Shown: one piece after another, positions 1-11,045 of the stretch
Numbering within the stretch: the stretch's first letter is position 1
Layout: each line of letters starts with the position of its first letter
Assembly (NCBI RefSeq): GCF_042477335.2
Contig: NC_091247.1
Span: 42,772,501 to 42,836,500, forward strand
Reading direction: 5' to 3'
Source of the DNA: Ovis canadensis
Lineage: Eukaryota > Chordata > Mammalia > Artiodactyla > Bovidae
DNA: 64,000 bases
Notes under the pieces: generated by a model
What the model was told of the DNA's origin: nothing
The model's input: only the letters and a program-made list of their open reading frames with translations
The model's database searches: none
Program-made: the position numbers and the translations under genes

Positions 1-869
1 AAGGTTGGTGTTGTATATGAGAGCAATTTCCTCAAGAATTCAGAGGAAAATGTGATACTTTGCCTTTTCTGTAACAGCAAGTGTGTTTACTGGTTGGGGA
101 CGCCCAAGCCTGACGACTACCCCATCCGATAACCTGACCCCAGCAGCACCCACGTCCCCCCATTCCTGCCTAATCAGTTGGCGGCAGCAGACAGGTCGGA
201 TGCAGGAGGAGGGGAGGGCCCACTTACCCAGAAGGGGAAAGGCCTCGTTTGCAGGAGATTTGACAAACTGAAACTACACCTAGGAAAACATCATTGAGAT
301 TCAGAATCACTTGTCACTGGAAGGCAGGTTTCCCTCCCACCCCGGCTCTCCTCAGCACACACAATGCTTGACTGGTTGGCCCGTCACCGAGGTCAGGCTC
401 ACCTAGAAAATGTCTGCAGTGGGTGGCCCTGAGTCCAGCTTCTCCTGGGGCCTGTTTTCACATGTTGCTGTTACATGAATATACACCCTGCATGGGATGA
501 TTCAGGTCTGTCCTGAGGGGAATTCAGTACTCCAAACAGCCCTCAACAAGAAGCTGGCAGGGAAAGAAAATGCTTGCTGGTGGGATGGGGAGGGAATTGA
601 AGGTGAGAAGAGGGGAGGGGAGGAAACAAAGATTCAAAAAGAACTGAAGCTATGACTACATATATGCTCTGATGAGAACATAAGCTTTGGGGATGACTTC
701 AAATTTGAATACCACCGTGATTCATCTGGAACCTTTTATACTCTTTACTTTTTCTCTCACAAAACAGGTCAGGAGCCTAATTATTTCTTATATGCCTGTG
801 GCTGCTGCCCAGAGGAGTCTTGAACACTGAGTAAAGGAGTTATAAAATTCCTTAAAGAAAAGTACATTG
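1..869. other. unique sequence, no recognised gene
   Basis: I see no known repeat, RNA gene or convincing exon here. Short ORFs (62 aa at most) lack any recognisable motif. Confidence 0.5.
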
Positions 870-1352
870 CAATATACATGAGGTACAGACAAATACTGTT
901 TGATTCCACTTATACGAGGTACTTAGAATAGTCAAATTCTTAGAGTCAGAAAGTACATTGATAGATGCCAGGGTTTGAGGGGATAGAGAGGGAGCAACGG
1001 GGAGCTGGTATTTAATGAGGAGAGAGTGTCAGTTTAGAGACATCCCTAGTAATTCAGACGGTAAAGAATCTGCCTGCCAATGCAGGAGACCCAAGTTCAG
1101 TCCCTGGGTTGGGAAGATCCCCTGGAGGAGGGCATGACAACCCACTCCAATATTCTTGCCTGGAAATGCTATGGACAGAGGAGCCTGGCAGGCTACAGTC
1201 CATGGGATTGCAAAGAGTCAGAGGCAGACATGACTGAAGCAACTTAGCATGCACACACGTAAATGTCCTTAATGCCACTGAACTGTACAGTTAAATGTGG
1301 TTAAAATAGCATGTTTTATATTATGTGACTTTTACCACAATTTTTTTAAAAG
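870..1352 (+). mobile_element. ancient LINE-1 (L1M-type) 3' end, split by a SINE
   Basis: The left part (about 870-1040) resembles the old L1 3'UTR around 'ttgattccacttatacgagg'. The right part (1260-1352) has the well-known terminal motif 'aatgccactgaactgtaca' followed by an A/T-rich end. A Bov-tA SINE separates the two. The element is non-coding and heavily mutated, and its exact subfamily cannot be assigned by eye. Confidence 0.65.
1041..1259 (+). mobile_element. Bov-tA SINE
   Basis: A near-complete ruminant SINE. It has a tRNA-derived head ('ggtaaagaatctgcctgcc'), the GGGAAGATCCCCTGG core and the BovB-derived tail ending in 'gactgaagcaacttagca'. It sits inside an older L1M 3' end. Such SINEs carry an internal Pol III promoter and are mobilised in trans by BovB-type LINE machinery (established knowledge). 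Confidence 0.9.
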
Positions 1353-2696
1353 AACACTTTAAACAAAGGGGGAGTTATGTCTCTGCTCCTAGACTTCCAG
1401 AACCTCTTCTTCCTGGCCCTCTAAACATCAGGCCCTCTGAGGACCGCCAATAACACAGGCAGACCCCTCTTTTAGAGAAAATCGTGTTTGTGGATCCTAA
1501 GAAAAAGATATTAACCAGATAATGGAGGTTTAAAGACTGCAAACAACCTCTTTTTAAAAAAAACCCTCTACTTCTATTTAGAAACCAGAATTTAACTTTG
1601 ATCTGTCTTCTTTTTCAGATAATTCTCTGGCCCCACATAAGTTCAAACAAGACATTCTGTTCAGCTTGCACTAAAGGGCAGCACATTCCTGCCATTTGAT
1701 TCAAGGAGCCCTTATTTCCCGGTGGATCACAAGCCATTTATTGGATGGAGGTAGCAAATATACAGCGTTTGGTTCAGGATCATGAGCATCTTGACTTTTT
1801 TCTTCCTTGAAACCACTATCCTGCTTTAGACAGATTTTTTTTAAAAATGAATATGGCTTCCAGGTGAAATGCAGACCCAGCCTGTTGATAAAGTGGAAGC
1901 AACCAGCAGAATCTCCACAGAAACAAATTTCCAACCGGAGAGAGGAGGGCGCTGGTTCCACTCGAGGCTGTGGAAGGAATAGGCAGCCTATCCTCCAGGG
2001 GAGCAGGACTTCCACCTGAAGAAGCCACCTGGGGGCACTTCCCAGAAGGGGAGGAAACGCCTTCTTCCTGAGCACAGAGGCCTGAGCAGCAGCCCGCGCC
2101 GCTTTCTGTGCAGATTTTGCCAGGAACCAGAACCGAGGTAGAGAGGCACCCCCCCCCAGCCAGCCACCCAGGGGCCCCACGTCCTGCAGCAGCAGTGTCC
2201 CCTTCACCGCTGAGAGTCACCAGAAGCTTAAACAAGGCATTGCTCTCAGCCTGTACTCACAGCACATTTCTGTCCTTGATTCAAGGGACCTTTGTATCCC
2301 CCCTTCCCCTTCTCCCTCTGCCCTTCAGTCCCCTCGGGGGAATTCAGTTATGCATATTGCATGAAATGAAGACCACAGGCCGGACCTCTACAAGCTGCTG
2401 ATTGAAAACCTTGTCAGGAGTGGGAGGAAGAGGCAGAGGGGGAAAAACAACCACCCTTGGCAGGACCCCCTTGTACTGTGAAGAGCAACGCACCCTCCCA
2501 GAGGGTGGGCTATCTCCCTCTCAGCCACACAGAAGGCCTTCCTCCCAGCTGTGAGGACCTGGGGACTTAGGCTCTGGGAGATGGTGCCTGACAATAAAAA
2601 AAATGCTGCAAGGATGCAACCACTGGGCTTCCAGACCCCTGCTCAGTTCTGGGGCTTACTTGCTCTATGAGGATGGGATACTTATTGTTCTCAAGA
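1353..2696. other. unique sequence with a GC-rich patch
   Basis: No repeat is recognised. About 1,900-2,200 is GC-rich and contains overlapping open frames on both strands, the longest 168 aa on the minus strand at 1701-2207. None has a family motif, so I do not call a gene. Confidence 0.45.
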
Positions 2697-2822
2697 CACA
2701 GCCTCAGTTTCCTCCTCTGGAAAATGTGGATAAGAATTGCATCTACCCAACAGGGTCATTATGAGGATTAAACGTGATAATATTTGTAAGCATTTGACAC
2801 AAGGCCTGATACAGTAAGTGAC
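2697..2822 (+). mobile_element. MIR SINE fragment
   Basis: It contains the MIR motifs 'cctcagtttcctcctctgg', 'gaaaatgtggataa' and 'tcattatgaggattaaa', ending near the 'cctgatacagtaagtg' equivalent of the MIR 3' end. This is an ancient mammal-wide SINE, inactive. Confidence 0.8.
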
Positions 2823-2842
2823 AGATCTTAATGTTTTGCTCT

Positions 2843-3002
2843 GGTTAGATCCTTGGGTCAGGAAGATCCCCTGGAGAAGAGAATAGCAACCCACTCTTGT
2901 ATTTTTCCCTGGAGAACCCCACAAACAAAAGCATGATGGACTACAGTTCATAGTGTTGCAAAGAATCGGACACGACTGAAGTGACTTTTCACGCATGCAT
3001 GT
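2843..3002 (+). mobile_element. Bov-tA SINE, 5'-truncated
   Basis: It starts within the core at a degenerate version of the tRNA B-box region ('gatccttgggtcaggaagat') and runs to the tail 'gacacgactgaagtgac'. The tRNA-derived head is missing. It directly abuts the 3' end of a MIR. Confidence 0.8.
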
Positions 3003-3257
3003 TAAGACATGTAACAATAAGAATTCTCCCTTATCAGGCTGGAGAAAAATAGATGAGGGAAAAATAGAGGAGAAAGAGCTGAGGCTGCTGTTCTACTTCC
3101 ATTTCCTGAGTAAATCTGGCACCAGTTCCACAGAAGGTATCAAATGGCAAAGGGAACAAGAATGCATATATATGTCGAGGCGGAGGAGGAAGGTGGCAAG
3201 AATTCAGTACAGGGTAACAGGGCAGGAACACCAAGAAGCTGTTCTTTTTTAATCATC

Positions 3258-3450
3258 TGTTCTACAGCAGATACATTCTAAGTGCTTTCACGGGGTGTTT
3301 GAACAGAGCTGAAAGATGGTTATGATTATTCCCCCACTTTCCACTAAGAATCTGAGGCTCAGGACAGATCAAAAAGCTCCCCAAAGTCACAAGGCTCCTA
3401 AAGGTGGCATCAAACATCCAGAATCTCCCTCGTGCCACCATTTCCCACAG
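3258..3450 (-). mobile_element. MIR SINE
   Basis: The order of motifs reads in antisense: 'attctaagtgcttt', then 'ttattcccccactttcc', then 'aatctgaggctcagg', then 'ccaaagtcacaaggc'. This matches the MIR core on the minus strand at moderate divergence. Confidence 0.65.
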
Positions 3451-5729
3451 GCTCTGCACAGGGGATTCCTTCCTGCATTTGAGAAGGAGCAAGAAACCCT
3501 TGGAAAATGGTACAAATCCAGTTCTCGGGAGTTAGACATCTTTTCCCAATACATTTAGAAAAGGTTTGGATTCGGATATTGGCACCTTCAGTGGGAAAGG
3601 GCTTGGACCCCCCTCCTGTTCAGAACAGAAGTTTCCAGCCCATGTTCCTTATCAAGGGGAGGTGGTAACGTGTCTGAAGCAATAAATTAGAAGGCTTTTA
3701 ATGTTTCCCTGTGAAGCACTCTGGTTAAGGTGTTAATATCCAGGTTAAGAATACAAAAAGCAACTAAATGAAAACACCATGATTACAATGGTGGTGGCTT
3801 TATCGGAGGACTTCCAAAATCACTAGCAATTATGTGGTATGAAATGCCTCTATTATGAAAACTGTGATGATTTTGTGTCTACTGATGAGGATAATGACTA
3901 ATATATTCTGTCAACAGAGATGACAGCTGTCTGTATGTATTTGGAGGCATGTATTTTTAGATGCCATTACTGTACCTCCAGCTATGTTAGCTACTAAATT
4001 TTGTTGACATGATGCAATCCAGTAACAAGGAGGCTTACGGGAAAAGGTTAAAATTTCTATTTCCAGCTGTTTCTCTTCCTTATATCATTTTTGTCTCATT
4101 ATTCACGAGTATCCATAAATCTGCCACTCAGGTCCCAGGCTAAGTGATGTGCTATAGGGAAATTGCTAATGTCACCAGGAAATAAAATAAAATTGAACAC
4201 CAGTTTCCAGCATCCAGCATTCAGAAATGTCGTGCCCTGCCTGAGCATCACTCCAACATACTCTTTGCACACTGACCAGAAGAACTCCTGTCTGATGAGG
4301 GCCATGGGCTTCCCTTCCTCCGTCCCAGCTCCCCAGTTTTCTACATTGGGCTAGAAAAGGAAAGGAGGTAGAATGATTTGCAAGATGGGCTCTAATTTTA
4401 AGACAAAAACCATCCTATTAAATCTTAACAGATGTTTCTCAAGTTTAGAAGATTAAGAAAGATTTCAGCATCAAGAATCAAAGAAAATACTCCATGACCC
4501 TAAAAAAGGATAAAACGCAAAGCCCGAACAAACCCAAAGTCCACTTTGACAGCTGTCTCTGACGGAATTGACGAGGTGCTATTGATGTTTGGATTAAACC
4601 ATGCCTCTGTGATCAAGTACTCAAACATAGGATAAAAGACGAATATATTCTTTAATCCTACGCACTAATTTTGTCTAGGCCCTGAAAAGCAGTGGGTACT
4701 GAACAAATGTTGAAAGTGGCTTCTCTTCTGATTATTGACAAAGCTATTTTTATTTCATTAATTTGCCATGTATCTTATCAGCATTTAAACCAACACAGGG
4801 AAATCCATACAAGGTACTGAACTTCTCAGAAACAGATCACTGCAACTTCCAAGGCCACTACAGGTAAAATCAATAGATGATGATTCTAGAAAGTAAGTGA
4901 GGATGCTGTTACAGGAAAATCTAAGAGAAAAATTGGGCTCCATTTTTTTTTTCTTTTTGCACTAAGCTGTAAAATAGCATTGGGAATTCCAATTTTCAGC
5001 CTGGTGAGTTTTGAAAGAAAAGAAGAAAAACTTTTCTTAAAAAGGAAAGGGTGAAGAGGCAATTAAGTCATTAATTACTCTCTTTGTCTAACGCTGTCCA
5101 ACCCGTCAAACTTGGCCTCTTCTGTCTTCATCAAAGGTGCAGCTCACTCTACTTTACAATAAGTACCTCTTAATAAGACAATCTCATGTTTCAAAAGCTG
5201 CTCTATGAGGAATTTAGATGAAGAGAAATTAAAATAATACTCAGCAGCAGACCCCAGAGATTTGACGGTGGCACAGCGCCGCTGTCACCAAGGACCTCAA
5301 ATGAGCAGCGGGCGGTTGCAGGGACAGAGATGCTGTTGGAAAACAGTAGGCTGTGTGCCCAGGGCAAGGAGTCTTGGGGTTTAGGAAAGGAGGAAAAATG
5401 GAACTGACGTTCAAGCTAAGAACTGGGGACTGATCCGCAACTTTGTTTAAAGATCAGAAAAGAAACAGATTCTTTGTAGAAGGACGCATTGTAAATGCCA
5501 GCCTGCTTTGAGTAAATACCGGGGAGATGGTGTTCAAGAAGAACAGATCACTCCAAGACCTTTCTAGTGCGTCAGAACAATTTCAGGGAGATTTGCTGGG
5601 CAGGGCTCCCCATCTCCAGCCCTCCAGCCAGTCCTCAATACCCTGCAGATCCCTTCTCCTAAATATACCTTCCGGCAAGTGCACTGGCACACCATAAAAA
5701 GACTCCTCTGAGTATATGTGATTAAGTAA
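3451..5729. other. unique, repeat-poor sequence
   Basis: These 2.3 kb hold no repeat or gene that I recognise. The stretch is AT-rich, with only short chance ORFs (68 aa or less). It could contain conserved non-coding sequence, but that needs a cross-species alignment. Confidence 0.5.
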
Positions 5730-6184
5730 AGTTGCTCCTTGAACAGTTACTGGTTTGGACTGCCCTGGGTCCACTTATATTTGGATTTTTTTCAATACCT
5801 ATCTCCCTGCTTAGATGCTTAGTCTTTCCAACTCTTTGTGACCCTATCAACTGTAGCCAGCCAGACTCCTCTGTCTGTGGGATTTTCCAGGCAAAAATAC
5901 TGGAGTGGGTTGCCATTTCCTCCTCTAGGGGATCTTCCCAACCCAAGGATCGAACCCACGTCTCCTGTGTCTCTTGCATTATAGGTGGATTCTTTACCCA
6001 CTGAGCCACCTGGGAGGCCCCCTCAATATCTATACTACTATGTTTATGATCAGTGGTTGGCTGAATCTCTGGAAGTGGAAACTGCAAATACACAGGGCCA
6101 ACTATGAAACTTGAGCACAGGCAAATCTTCGTATCTGGGTGGATCCTAGAACTAATCCCCTATGGATATCGAGGTCCAACTGTA
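5730..6184. mobile_element. MER2/Tigger-type DNA transposon remnant (MITE), split
   Basis: The left end has 'ccttgaacag' and 'tgggtccacttatatttgg'. The right end has 'gacttgag'-like sequence followed by 'ggatcctagaactaatccc' and ends near 'gaggtccaactgta'. These match the two ends of MER2/Tigger non-autonomous elements of the Tc1/mariner superfamily. A Bov-tA SINE interrupts it at 5,803-6,022. No transposase remains. Confidence 0.65.
5803..6022 (-). mobile_element. Bov-tA SINE with 11-bp TSD
   Basis: A full-length antisense Bov-tA, with its tail at 5,803 and its tRNA head at about 6,020 ('gagccacctgggaggcc'). It is flanked by TCAATACCTAT (5,792-5,802) and TCAATATCTAT (6,023-6,033), a TSD with one mismatch. 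It inserted into the older Tigger-type MITE. Confidence 0.9.
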
Positions 6185-7184
6185 TACTCCTTTAGGGAAT
6201 GTAATGAGCTTCTTTGGGGAAAAAAAAAATTTTTTTTTTAAGTATGATGTATGATACTCTCTTGCTTTGGTTTCTCATGTCAAGTTTCCTTGTTGATCTG
6301 GATGGAAGACTTCATTTCACAAGATTGTGAACCAGTTCTCCCCAGTGGCAAGGAGAAAAACCCACAATGCACAAGAGGAAGCAAGAAATGAGCAGGAACA
6401 TGCGTTTTAAAGCAATTGTGGAAGACTGGACCACATTTATAAAAGTTCTCTTTTCCTCTCCATTTCTGAAGATCCAACCAGGCTCTACTCTATGAGCCAA
6501 GAGAGGATTCAGCTAAGAATTTGTTGACTTCCTCCTCAGATACTCTGCATACAGGATGCTGGAATTACATAAGTACCCATGTAATAGCAACCACTTTATT
6601 TTTATGTGTTGCTATGGAATTCTGAAAGCAAAACAAAGAAAACCACTGATCAGTAATTGTGACAAAACTTCTTAGCCACAGCATTGAGAATAGGGCCTAA
6701 TTATCCCATAAACACACTTTGATTTGTTTACTTCAACGTCAAATTAACTTCAAATATGTAACAGCCGACGCTGATTTGAGATGGTACACGACACTGCTCC
6801 AGCGTGTGCTCATGTACCTTGTGTAAAGCTCCTTTTAAAGCAAATTCATTTGTAAAAGCCTCTCCATAGTACACCCCGCATACAAAAGGAGGAACCACAT
6901 ACATATTTTATTTAAAAGAAAGGCATTTCCAAAACGAATGTATGTGTTTATGATTCCATATTTTGGCTTACTCTCATTTGCCCCTTTACACAAATAGATA
7001 TAGGAACATTTTTAAGGAAAATTAGCAGCTCATGATCACAGAGCTACTTAGGGATATAATGTGAGCCTAGAAAAATTAACAACTACAAAGAAGCTTTTCA
7101 AATCATTGGAGAAAATTACTGTGTGCTGAATGAAATGGGAGAAAGATAAGAAAAGGAGAGATGACCAAACCCACAGGAAGGCAT
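6185..7184. other. unique sequence
   Basis: No gene or repeat is recognised apart from an A10/T10 run near 6,220-6,240. Short ORFs of up to 65 aa look like chance. Confidence 0.5.
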
Positions 7185-7189
7185 GCCTT

Positions 7190-7225
7190 GGTCATTCAGT
7201 CAACAAATATTTATTGAGCACTCAT
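7190..7225 (-). mobile_element. L2 LINE 3'-end fragment
   Basis: 'cattcagtcaacaaatattt' followed by 'attgagcactca' is the reverse complement of the L2 3' terminus. Only about 35 bases can be recognised. Confidence 0.45.
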
Positions 7226-7309
7226 TTCATTAATACTCCTTTATTTATAGGAAATAATCTATACAATAATCTTGTCGAGAGCCTACTTCTCTAAGCAATC
7301 CACCAACAT

Positions 7310-7500
7310 TTACCCATGCATTCCTCCTAATAATTCACATGATAGATGCTATTAATATCCCCATTTTACAGAAGAGGAAACTGAGGCACAGAGAGGTTAG
7401 TAATTCACCAAAGAGCACACAGCTAGCAAGTAGCAGAGTCTGGGAATCAAGTCCAGGCACTTTGTTTCCCCACTGCACAATGTGCTAAGCTGCTTCTGCC
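7310..7500 (-). mobile_element. MIR SINE
   Basis: Clear antisense MIR: 'atccccattttacagaagag' then 'gaaactgaggcacagagagg', and downstream 'acacagctagcaagtagcag'. Low divergence for a MIR. Confidence 0.9.
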
Positions 7501-7684
7501 AACCATATTCTCAACCCTGGCCCTGGAGTAACAAAACATGTTCTTCCCCTCAAGAAGCTTCTAGTCCAGAGAACAATTACAATACAGTGCAGTAAATCCA
7601 CGAACATAGTAACACAGGATAATGTTCTGGGAGGCTGTGGGCACAGGAAGGCCCAGTCTTAGGGCAGAGAGAGGTAGATTAGTA

Positions 7685-7687
<3 letters not shown>

Positions 7688-7735
<48 letters not shown>
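7688..7735 (+). repeat. (CTG)16 microsatellite
   Basis: Sixteen uninterrupted CTG units (CAG on the minus strand) grown from the tail of the adjoining BOV-A2 SINE, whose 3' end normally carries a few CAG units. It is likely length-polymorphic, since pure triplet runs of this size are usually unstable. Confidence 0.95.
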
Positions 7736-7737
<2 letters not shown>

Positions 7738-7802
7738 AAGTCGCTTCAGTCGTGTCCGACTCTGTGCAACCCCAGAGACGGCAGCCCGCTAGGCTCCCCC
7801 AT
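7736..7802 (-). mobile_element. BOV-A2 SINE fragment
   Basis: After the CTG run comes 'taagtcgcttcagtcgtgtc' and a 'gacggcagcccgctaggctc' segment, the 3' part of an antisense BOV-A2. It stops after about 65 bases, so the 5' part of the SINE is missing. Confidence 0.8.
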
Positions 7803-7854
7803 CTACCTCTAGCAAATCAGAGGGAAGACTAGTAAAGACTTTTTAGATCTAGAA

Positions 7855-8415
7855 CAGGGGTTCTCAACCTCACTACTATTGACATTTCAGGCCAGATAAT
7901 TCTTTGTTGTGGAATATTTAGCAGCATCCCTGGCCTTGTAGAATATTTAGCAGCATCCCTGGCCTCTGTCCACTGTGCTGTCCTGTGCTTAGTCGCTTGG
8001 TAGTGTGTGACTCTTTGCGACCCCATGGACTGAAGCCCGCCAGGCTCCTCTATCCATGGGGATTCTCTGGGCAAGAATACTGGAGTGGGTTGCCATGCCC
8101 TCCTACAGGGGATCTTCCCAACCCAGGGATCAAACGCAAGACTCCCGCATTGGAGGCAGATCGTTTACCATCTGAGCCACCAAGGAAGCCCAAGAACACT
8201 GGTGTGGGTAGCCTATGCCTTCTCCAGAGGAACTTACCAACCCAGAAATCAAACTGGGGTCTCCTGCATTACAGGCAGATTCCAGCTGAGCTACCTGAGA
8301 AGCCTGGCCTCTACCCACTAGATGTCATTAACATAACTCTCTCCCAGTATAATGATCAAAAATGTCTCCAGACACAGTCCCCTGAGGACAAAGCATCCCT
8401 GGCTGAGAATCACTG
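7855..8415 (-). mobile_element. MER20 hAT-Charlie MITE, split by a SINE
   Basis: The ends are caggggttctcaacc (7,855) and gagaatcactg (8,415), with internal motifs 'actattgacatttcaggcc', 'tttagcagcatccctggcc' and 'aaaatgtctccagacac'. It is flanked by an 8-bp TSD with mismatches, ATCTAGAA (7,847-7,854) and ATCTAAAG (8,416-8,423), as expected for hAT elements. A Bov-tA is inserted at 7,975-8,302. The family name is from memory. Confidence 0.75.
7975..8302 (-). mobile_element. Bov-tA SINE with duplicated head and TSD
   Basis: An antisense Bov-tA followed by a second, partial tRNA-like head (8,193-8,302), giving a dimeric head as in Bov-tA3-like copies. The flanking CCTGGCCTCT[GT/AC]CCACT (7,958-7,974 and 8,303-8,319) is a 17-bp TSD with two differences, made of MER20 sequence. 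Confidence 0.8.
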
Positions 8416-8710
8416 ATCTAAAGGAAGTGGTATCCAAGGCAGATCTGAATGATGAGTGGTGGTTATCAGAAAAAGAATTGGAAGAGGTCTAGGCAGAAGA
8501 TATAGCACAAAGGCCCAGAAGAGAGAGAGAGAGGTAGAGGTTGGCAGTTCCTGGGAGCCGAAGATGATGAAATATGAATAGCTCTTAGAACTAGATATAG
8601 AGGGTTAGGAGTCAAGAGGGGCAAGCAGGATCGTAATAAAAGGCCTGGCACTCTACATGTGGGAGATGGACTGTACCATAGTACAATCAGGAACTATTAA
8701 AAGGAGTCAG

Positions 8711-9002
8711 AGGATTTTCCTGGTAGTCCAGGGGATTAGAATCCTCCTGCCAATGCAGGGCACATAGGTTTGATCCCTGCTCTGGGAAGATCCCACATGC
8801 TGTGGAGGAGCTAAACCTGTGTGCCACAACCACTGAAGCCCGGGTGCTCATGTTCTGCAACAAGAAAAGCCGGAGCAATGAGGAGCCTGTGCACGGCAAC
8901 TAGCGAATAGCCTGTACTCGCCGCAACTAGAGAAAGCCCACACGCAGCAAAGAAGACCCCGTGCCCCAGCACAGCCAAAAATAAATTAATCTTTTTAAAA
9001 AA
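8711..9002 (+). mobile_element. CHR-type tRNA-Glu SINE
   Basis: The head 'ggattttcctggtagtccag' and 'cctgccaatgcagggcacat' lead to the body repeats ('gtgccacaaccactgaagcc', 'cgccgcaactagagaaagcc') and the A-rich tail 'agccaaaaataaattaat'. CHR SINEs are shared by cetartiodactyls and are older than Bov-tA. Confidence 0.85.
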
Positions 9003-9149
9003 GAGAGAACGACAGGATCAGACTTGCATTTTAGAGTCCTCACTCTAGTCTCCACAGATGCAGTGATTAGAGAAGAGCAAGACTGGGAACTGCTCATGTT
9101 TTCTTTGCATAGTGATCACTTTCCCTTTTAACTAGAATCTTAACACTTA

Positions 9150-9379
9150 AAATTAAATGTGCGTCCTTCATATGAAAAAGCTCTTCTGAATCAATATGAA
9201 AAAGATGAGCACGCCAATAGCAAAAAGAGTGAACAAGCGATGCACAAAAAGGAAGTATAAATGACAGATACATGTGAAAAATGAGCTACTTTCCCCAATG
9301 ATCAAGGAAATGCAAATTAAATCATGAAATCTCATATTTTCCACATATCATACTGGCAAACAATTTTTAAAATTCTTAT
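9150..9379 (+). mobile_element. ancient L1M fragment
   Basis: It resembles the L1M ORF2/3'UTR border: 'gatcaaggaaatgcaaatta' followed by an 'aaatctcatattttcc...actggcaaa' pattern. Divergent and non-coding. Confidence 0.5.
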
Positions 9380-9763
9380 TGTAACTGAACATGGAACAAC
9401 AGACTGATTACAAATAGTAAAAGGAGTACATCAAGGCTGTATTTTGTCACCCTGCTTATTTAACTTATATGCAGAGTACATCATGAGAAACGCTGGGCTG
9501 GAAGAAGCACAAGCTGGAATCAAGATTGCCATGAGAAATATCAATAACAGATATGCAGATGACACCACCCTTATGGCAGAAAGTGAAGAAGAACTAAACA
9601 GCCTCGTAATGAAAGTGAAAGAGGAGAGTGAAAAAGTTGACTTAAAGCTCATCATTCAGAAAACTAAGATCATGGCATCCAGTCCCATCACTTTATAGCA
9701 AATAGATGGGGAAACAGTGGAAACAGTGTCAGACTTTATTTTGGGGGGCTCCAAAATCACTTC
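9380..9763 (+). mobile_element. BovB LINE fragment (reverse transcriptase region)
   Basis: A piece of BovB ORF2 read on the plus strand. A frame at 9,444-9,698 (84 aa) keeps the RT catalytic motif YADD ('NRYADDTTLMAESEE') and the downstream 'KLIIQKTKI' region. Both ends are truncated: the left joins L1M sequence and the right is cut by a BOV-A2 SINE after 'ctccaaaatcactt'. Dead copy. Confidence 0.85.
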
Positions 9764-10031
9764 AGAGAAGACAATGCCACCCCTCTCCAGTACTCTTGCC
9801 TGGAAAATCCCATGGACGGAGGAGCCTGGGGGGCTGCAGTCCATGGGGTTGCTAAGAGTCGGACACGACTGAGCGACTTCACTTTCACTTTTCACTTTCA
9901 TGCATTGGAGAAGGCAATGGCAACCCACTCCAGTGTTCTTGCCTGGAGAATCCCAGGGACGGGGGAGCCTGGTAGGCTGCAGTCCATGGGGTCGCGAAGA
10001 GTCGGACATGACTGAAGCGACTCATCAGCAG
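9764..10031 (+). mobile_element. BOV-A2 SINE
   Basis: A complete two-monomer BOV-A2. Unit 1 ends 'gagcgacttcactttcac', the linker is 'tcatgcattggagaaggc', and unit 2 ends 'gactgaagcgactcatcagc'. It abuts and truncates a BovB fragment. AGAGAAG-like sequence occurs at both edges, possibly a TSD. Confidence 0.9.
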
Positions 10032-11028
10032 CAGAGAAGTGGAAGTGTGTTGCTGGCTACAACCCTGGGGTCACAGTGTTACTGGACCCAGTTCTCCAGG
10101 CTGAGTTGGCTTGCCTAAAAAGTGGGGTTAAAGTGAGGTACCTGAGTTTAGTCATCAGCCTCTGGAGTACTTATCACTAGTGCTCACTGGGCTGGCAGCA
10201 CTGACCTCAAGGGCAGACTTTATGAGCAGCTCATAACGTCACAGGAGTCGTCCCCAAGCGTGATTCCCCTAAAAGCTGAGCCAGGCAGGGGCTTCTTATA
10301 GGTGCCACTTTGCTGTTCACTGGCATTTCCACTGGGAGCTTATTAATAACCAGACTGTACATATCACTTAATCTTTTTTCAAAAATTGTTTAGTATTCAG
10401 GCCCTCAATTGCTCTGAGAAAAAATTGTTTTACTCTGGTTTTGGGGCCATTTTTGATAAGACTGATACACCTTGAAAAGGATATAAAAAGTCCCCATAGC
10501 CGCTAGTGTCTGACACATGTTAAGTGCCAGTGAATATTAGTTACATGAATGAGTGACGTGAATTAACTAGGACACTCTGTACCACATTCTAAACTTGTAC
10601 GGAATTCAGGGGAGGGTGTAAACTTACACTTGGTGTGACTTAAGGACTCCAGAATGGCCCAATAAAATATTATCTTTCCTTAAAATTCACAGCTACGTAA
10701 AAGCATCTCATATTTTGGCATGCATTTATTGGATTTAAATCCAAGATGAGGCATTTCTTTCCCCCTCAAAAAAATATCTTTCAGAAAAGAGGGTCAAGCA
10801 TTAAGTAACTTATCCAAAAATCACATAGCAAATAAATGTCAGTATCTGTATTTGAACTCAGCTTTATCTGAAACCAAAGATCAGGTGAGTTTAGTAAACT
10901 TGTATAAGTAATATTTCAATTCCTACTTCACCTTAATTTATGCACTAGCTGTACAAATTATTTGTTGCTGATTACCATAGGATCTCATCCTGTGTCATTT
11001 TATTATTTTACTTGCGTCCCTGACCCTA
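10032..11028. other. unique sequence with one old MIR
   Basis: Mostly unrecognised. Around 10,785-10,875 'gtaacttatccaaaaatcac' followed by 'tttgaactcagctttatctg' fits a degenerate antisense MIR. There is no gene evidence. Confidence 0.5.
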
Positions 11029-11045
11029 CTTGCCAACAAAGTTTG

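Noticed and set aside
1041-1259. tRNA genes in SINE heads
   Set aside because: Bov-tA and CHR heads are tRNA-derived but lack an intact cloverleaf and are followed by SINE bodies.
1701-2207. 168-aa open frame on the minus strand, the longest outside repeats
   Set aside because: It lies in a GC-rich patch where open frames arise by chance, overlaps equal-quality frames on both strands, and has no domain, splice or codon evidence.
7688-7735. CRISPR array or coding poly-Gln/Leu tract
   Set aside because: It is a simple triplet microsatellite in a SINE tail.
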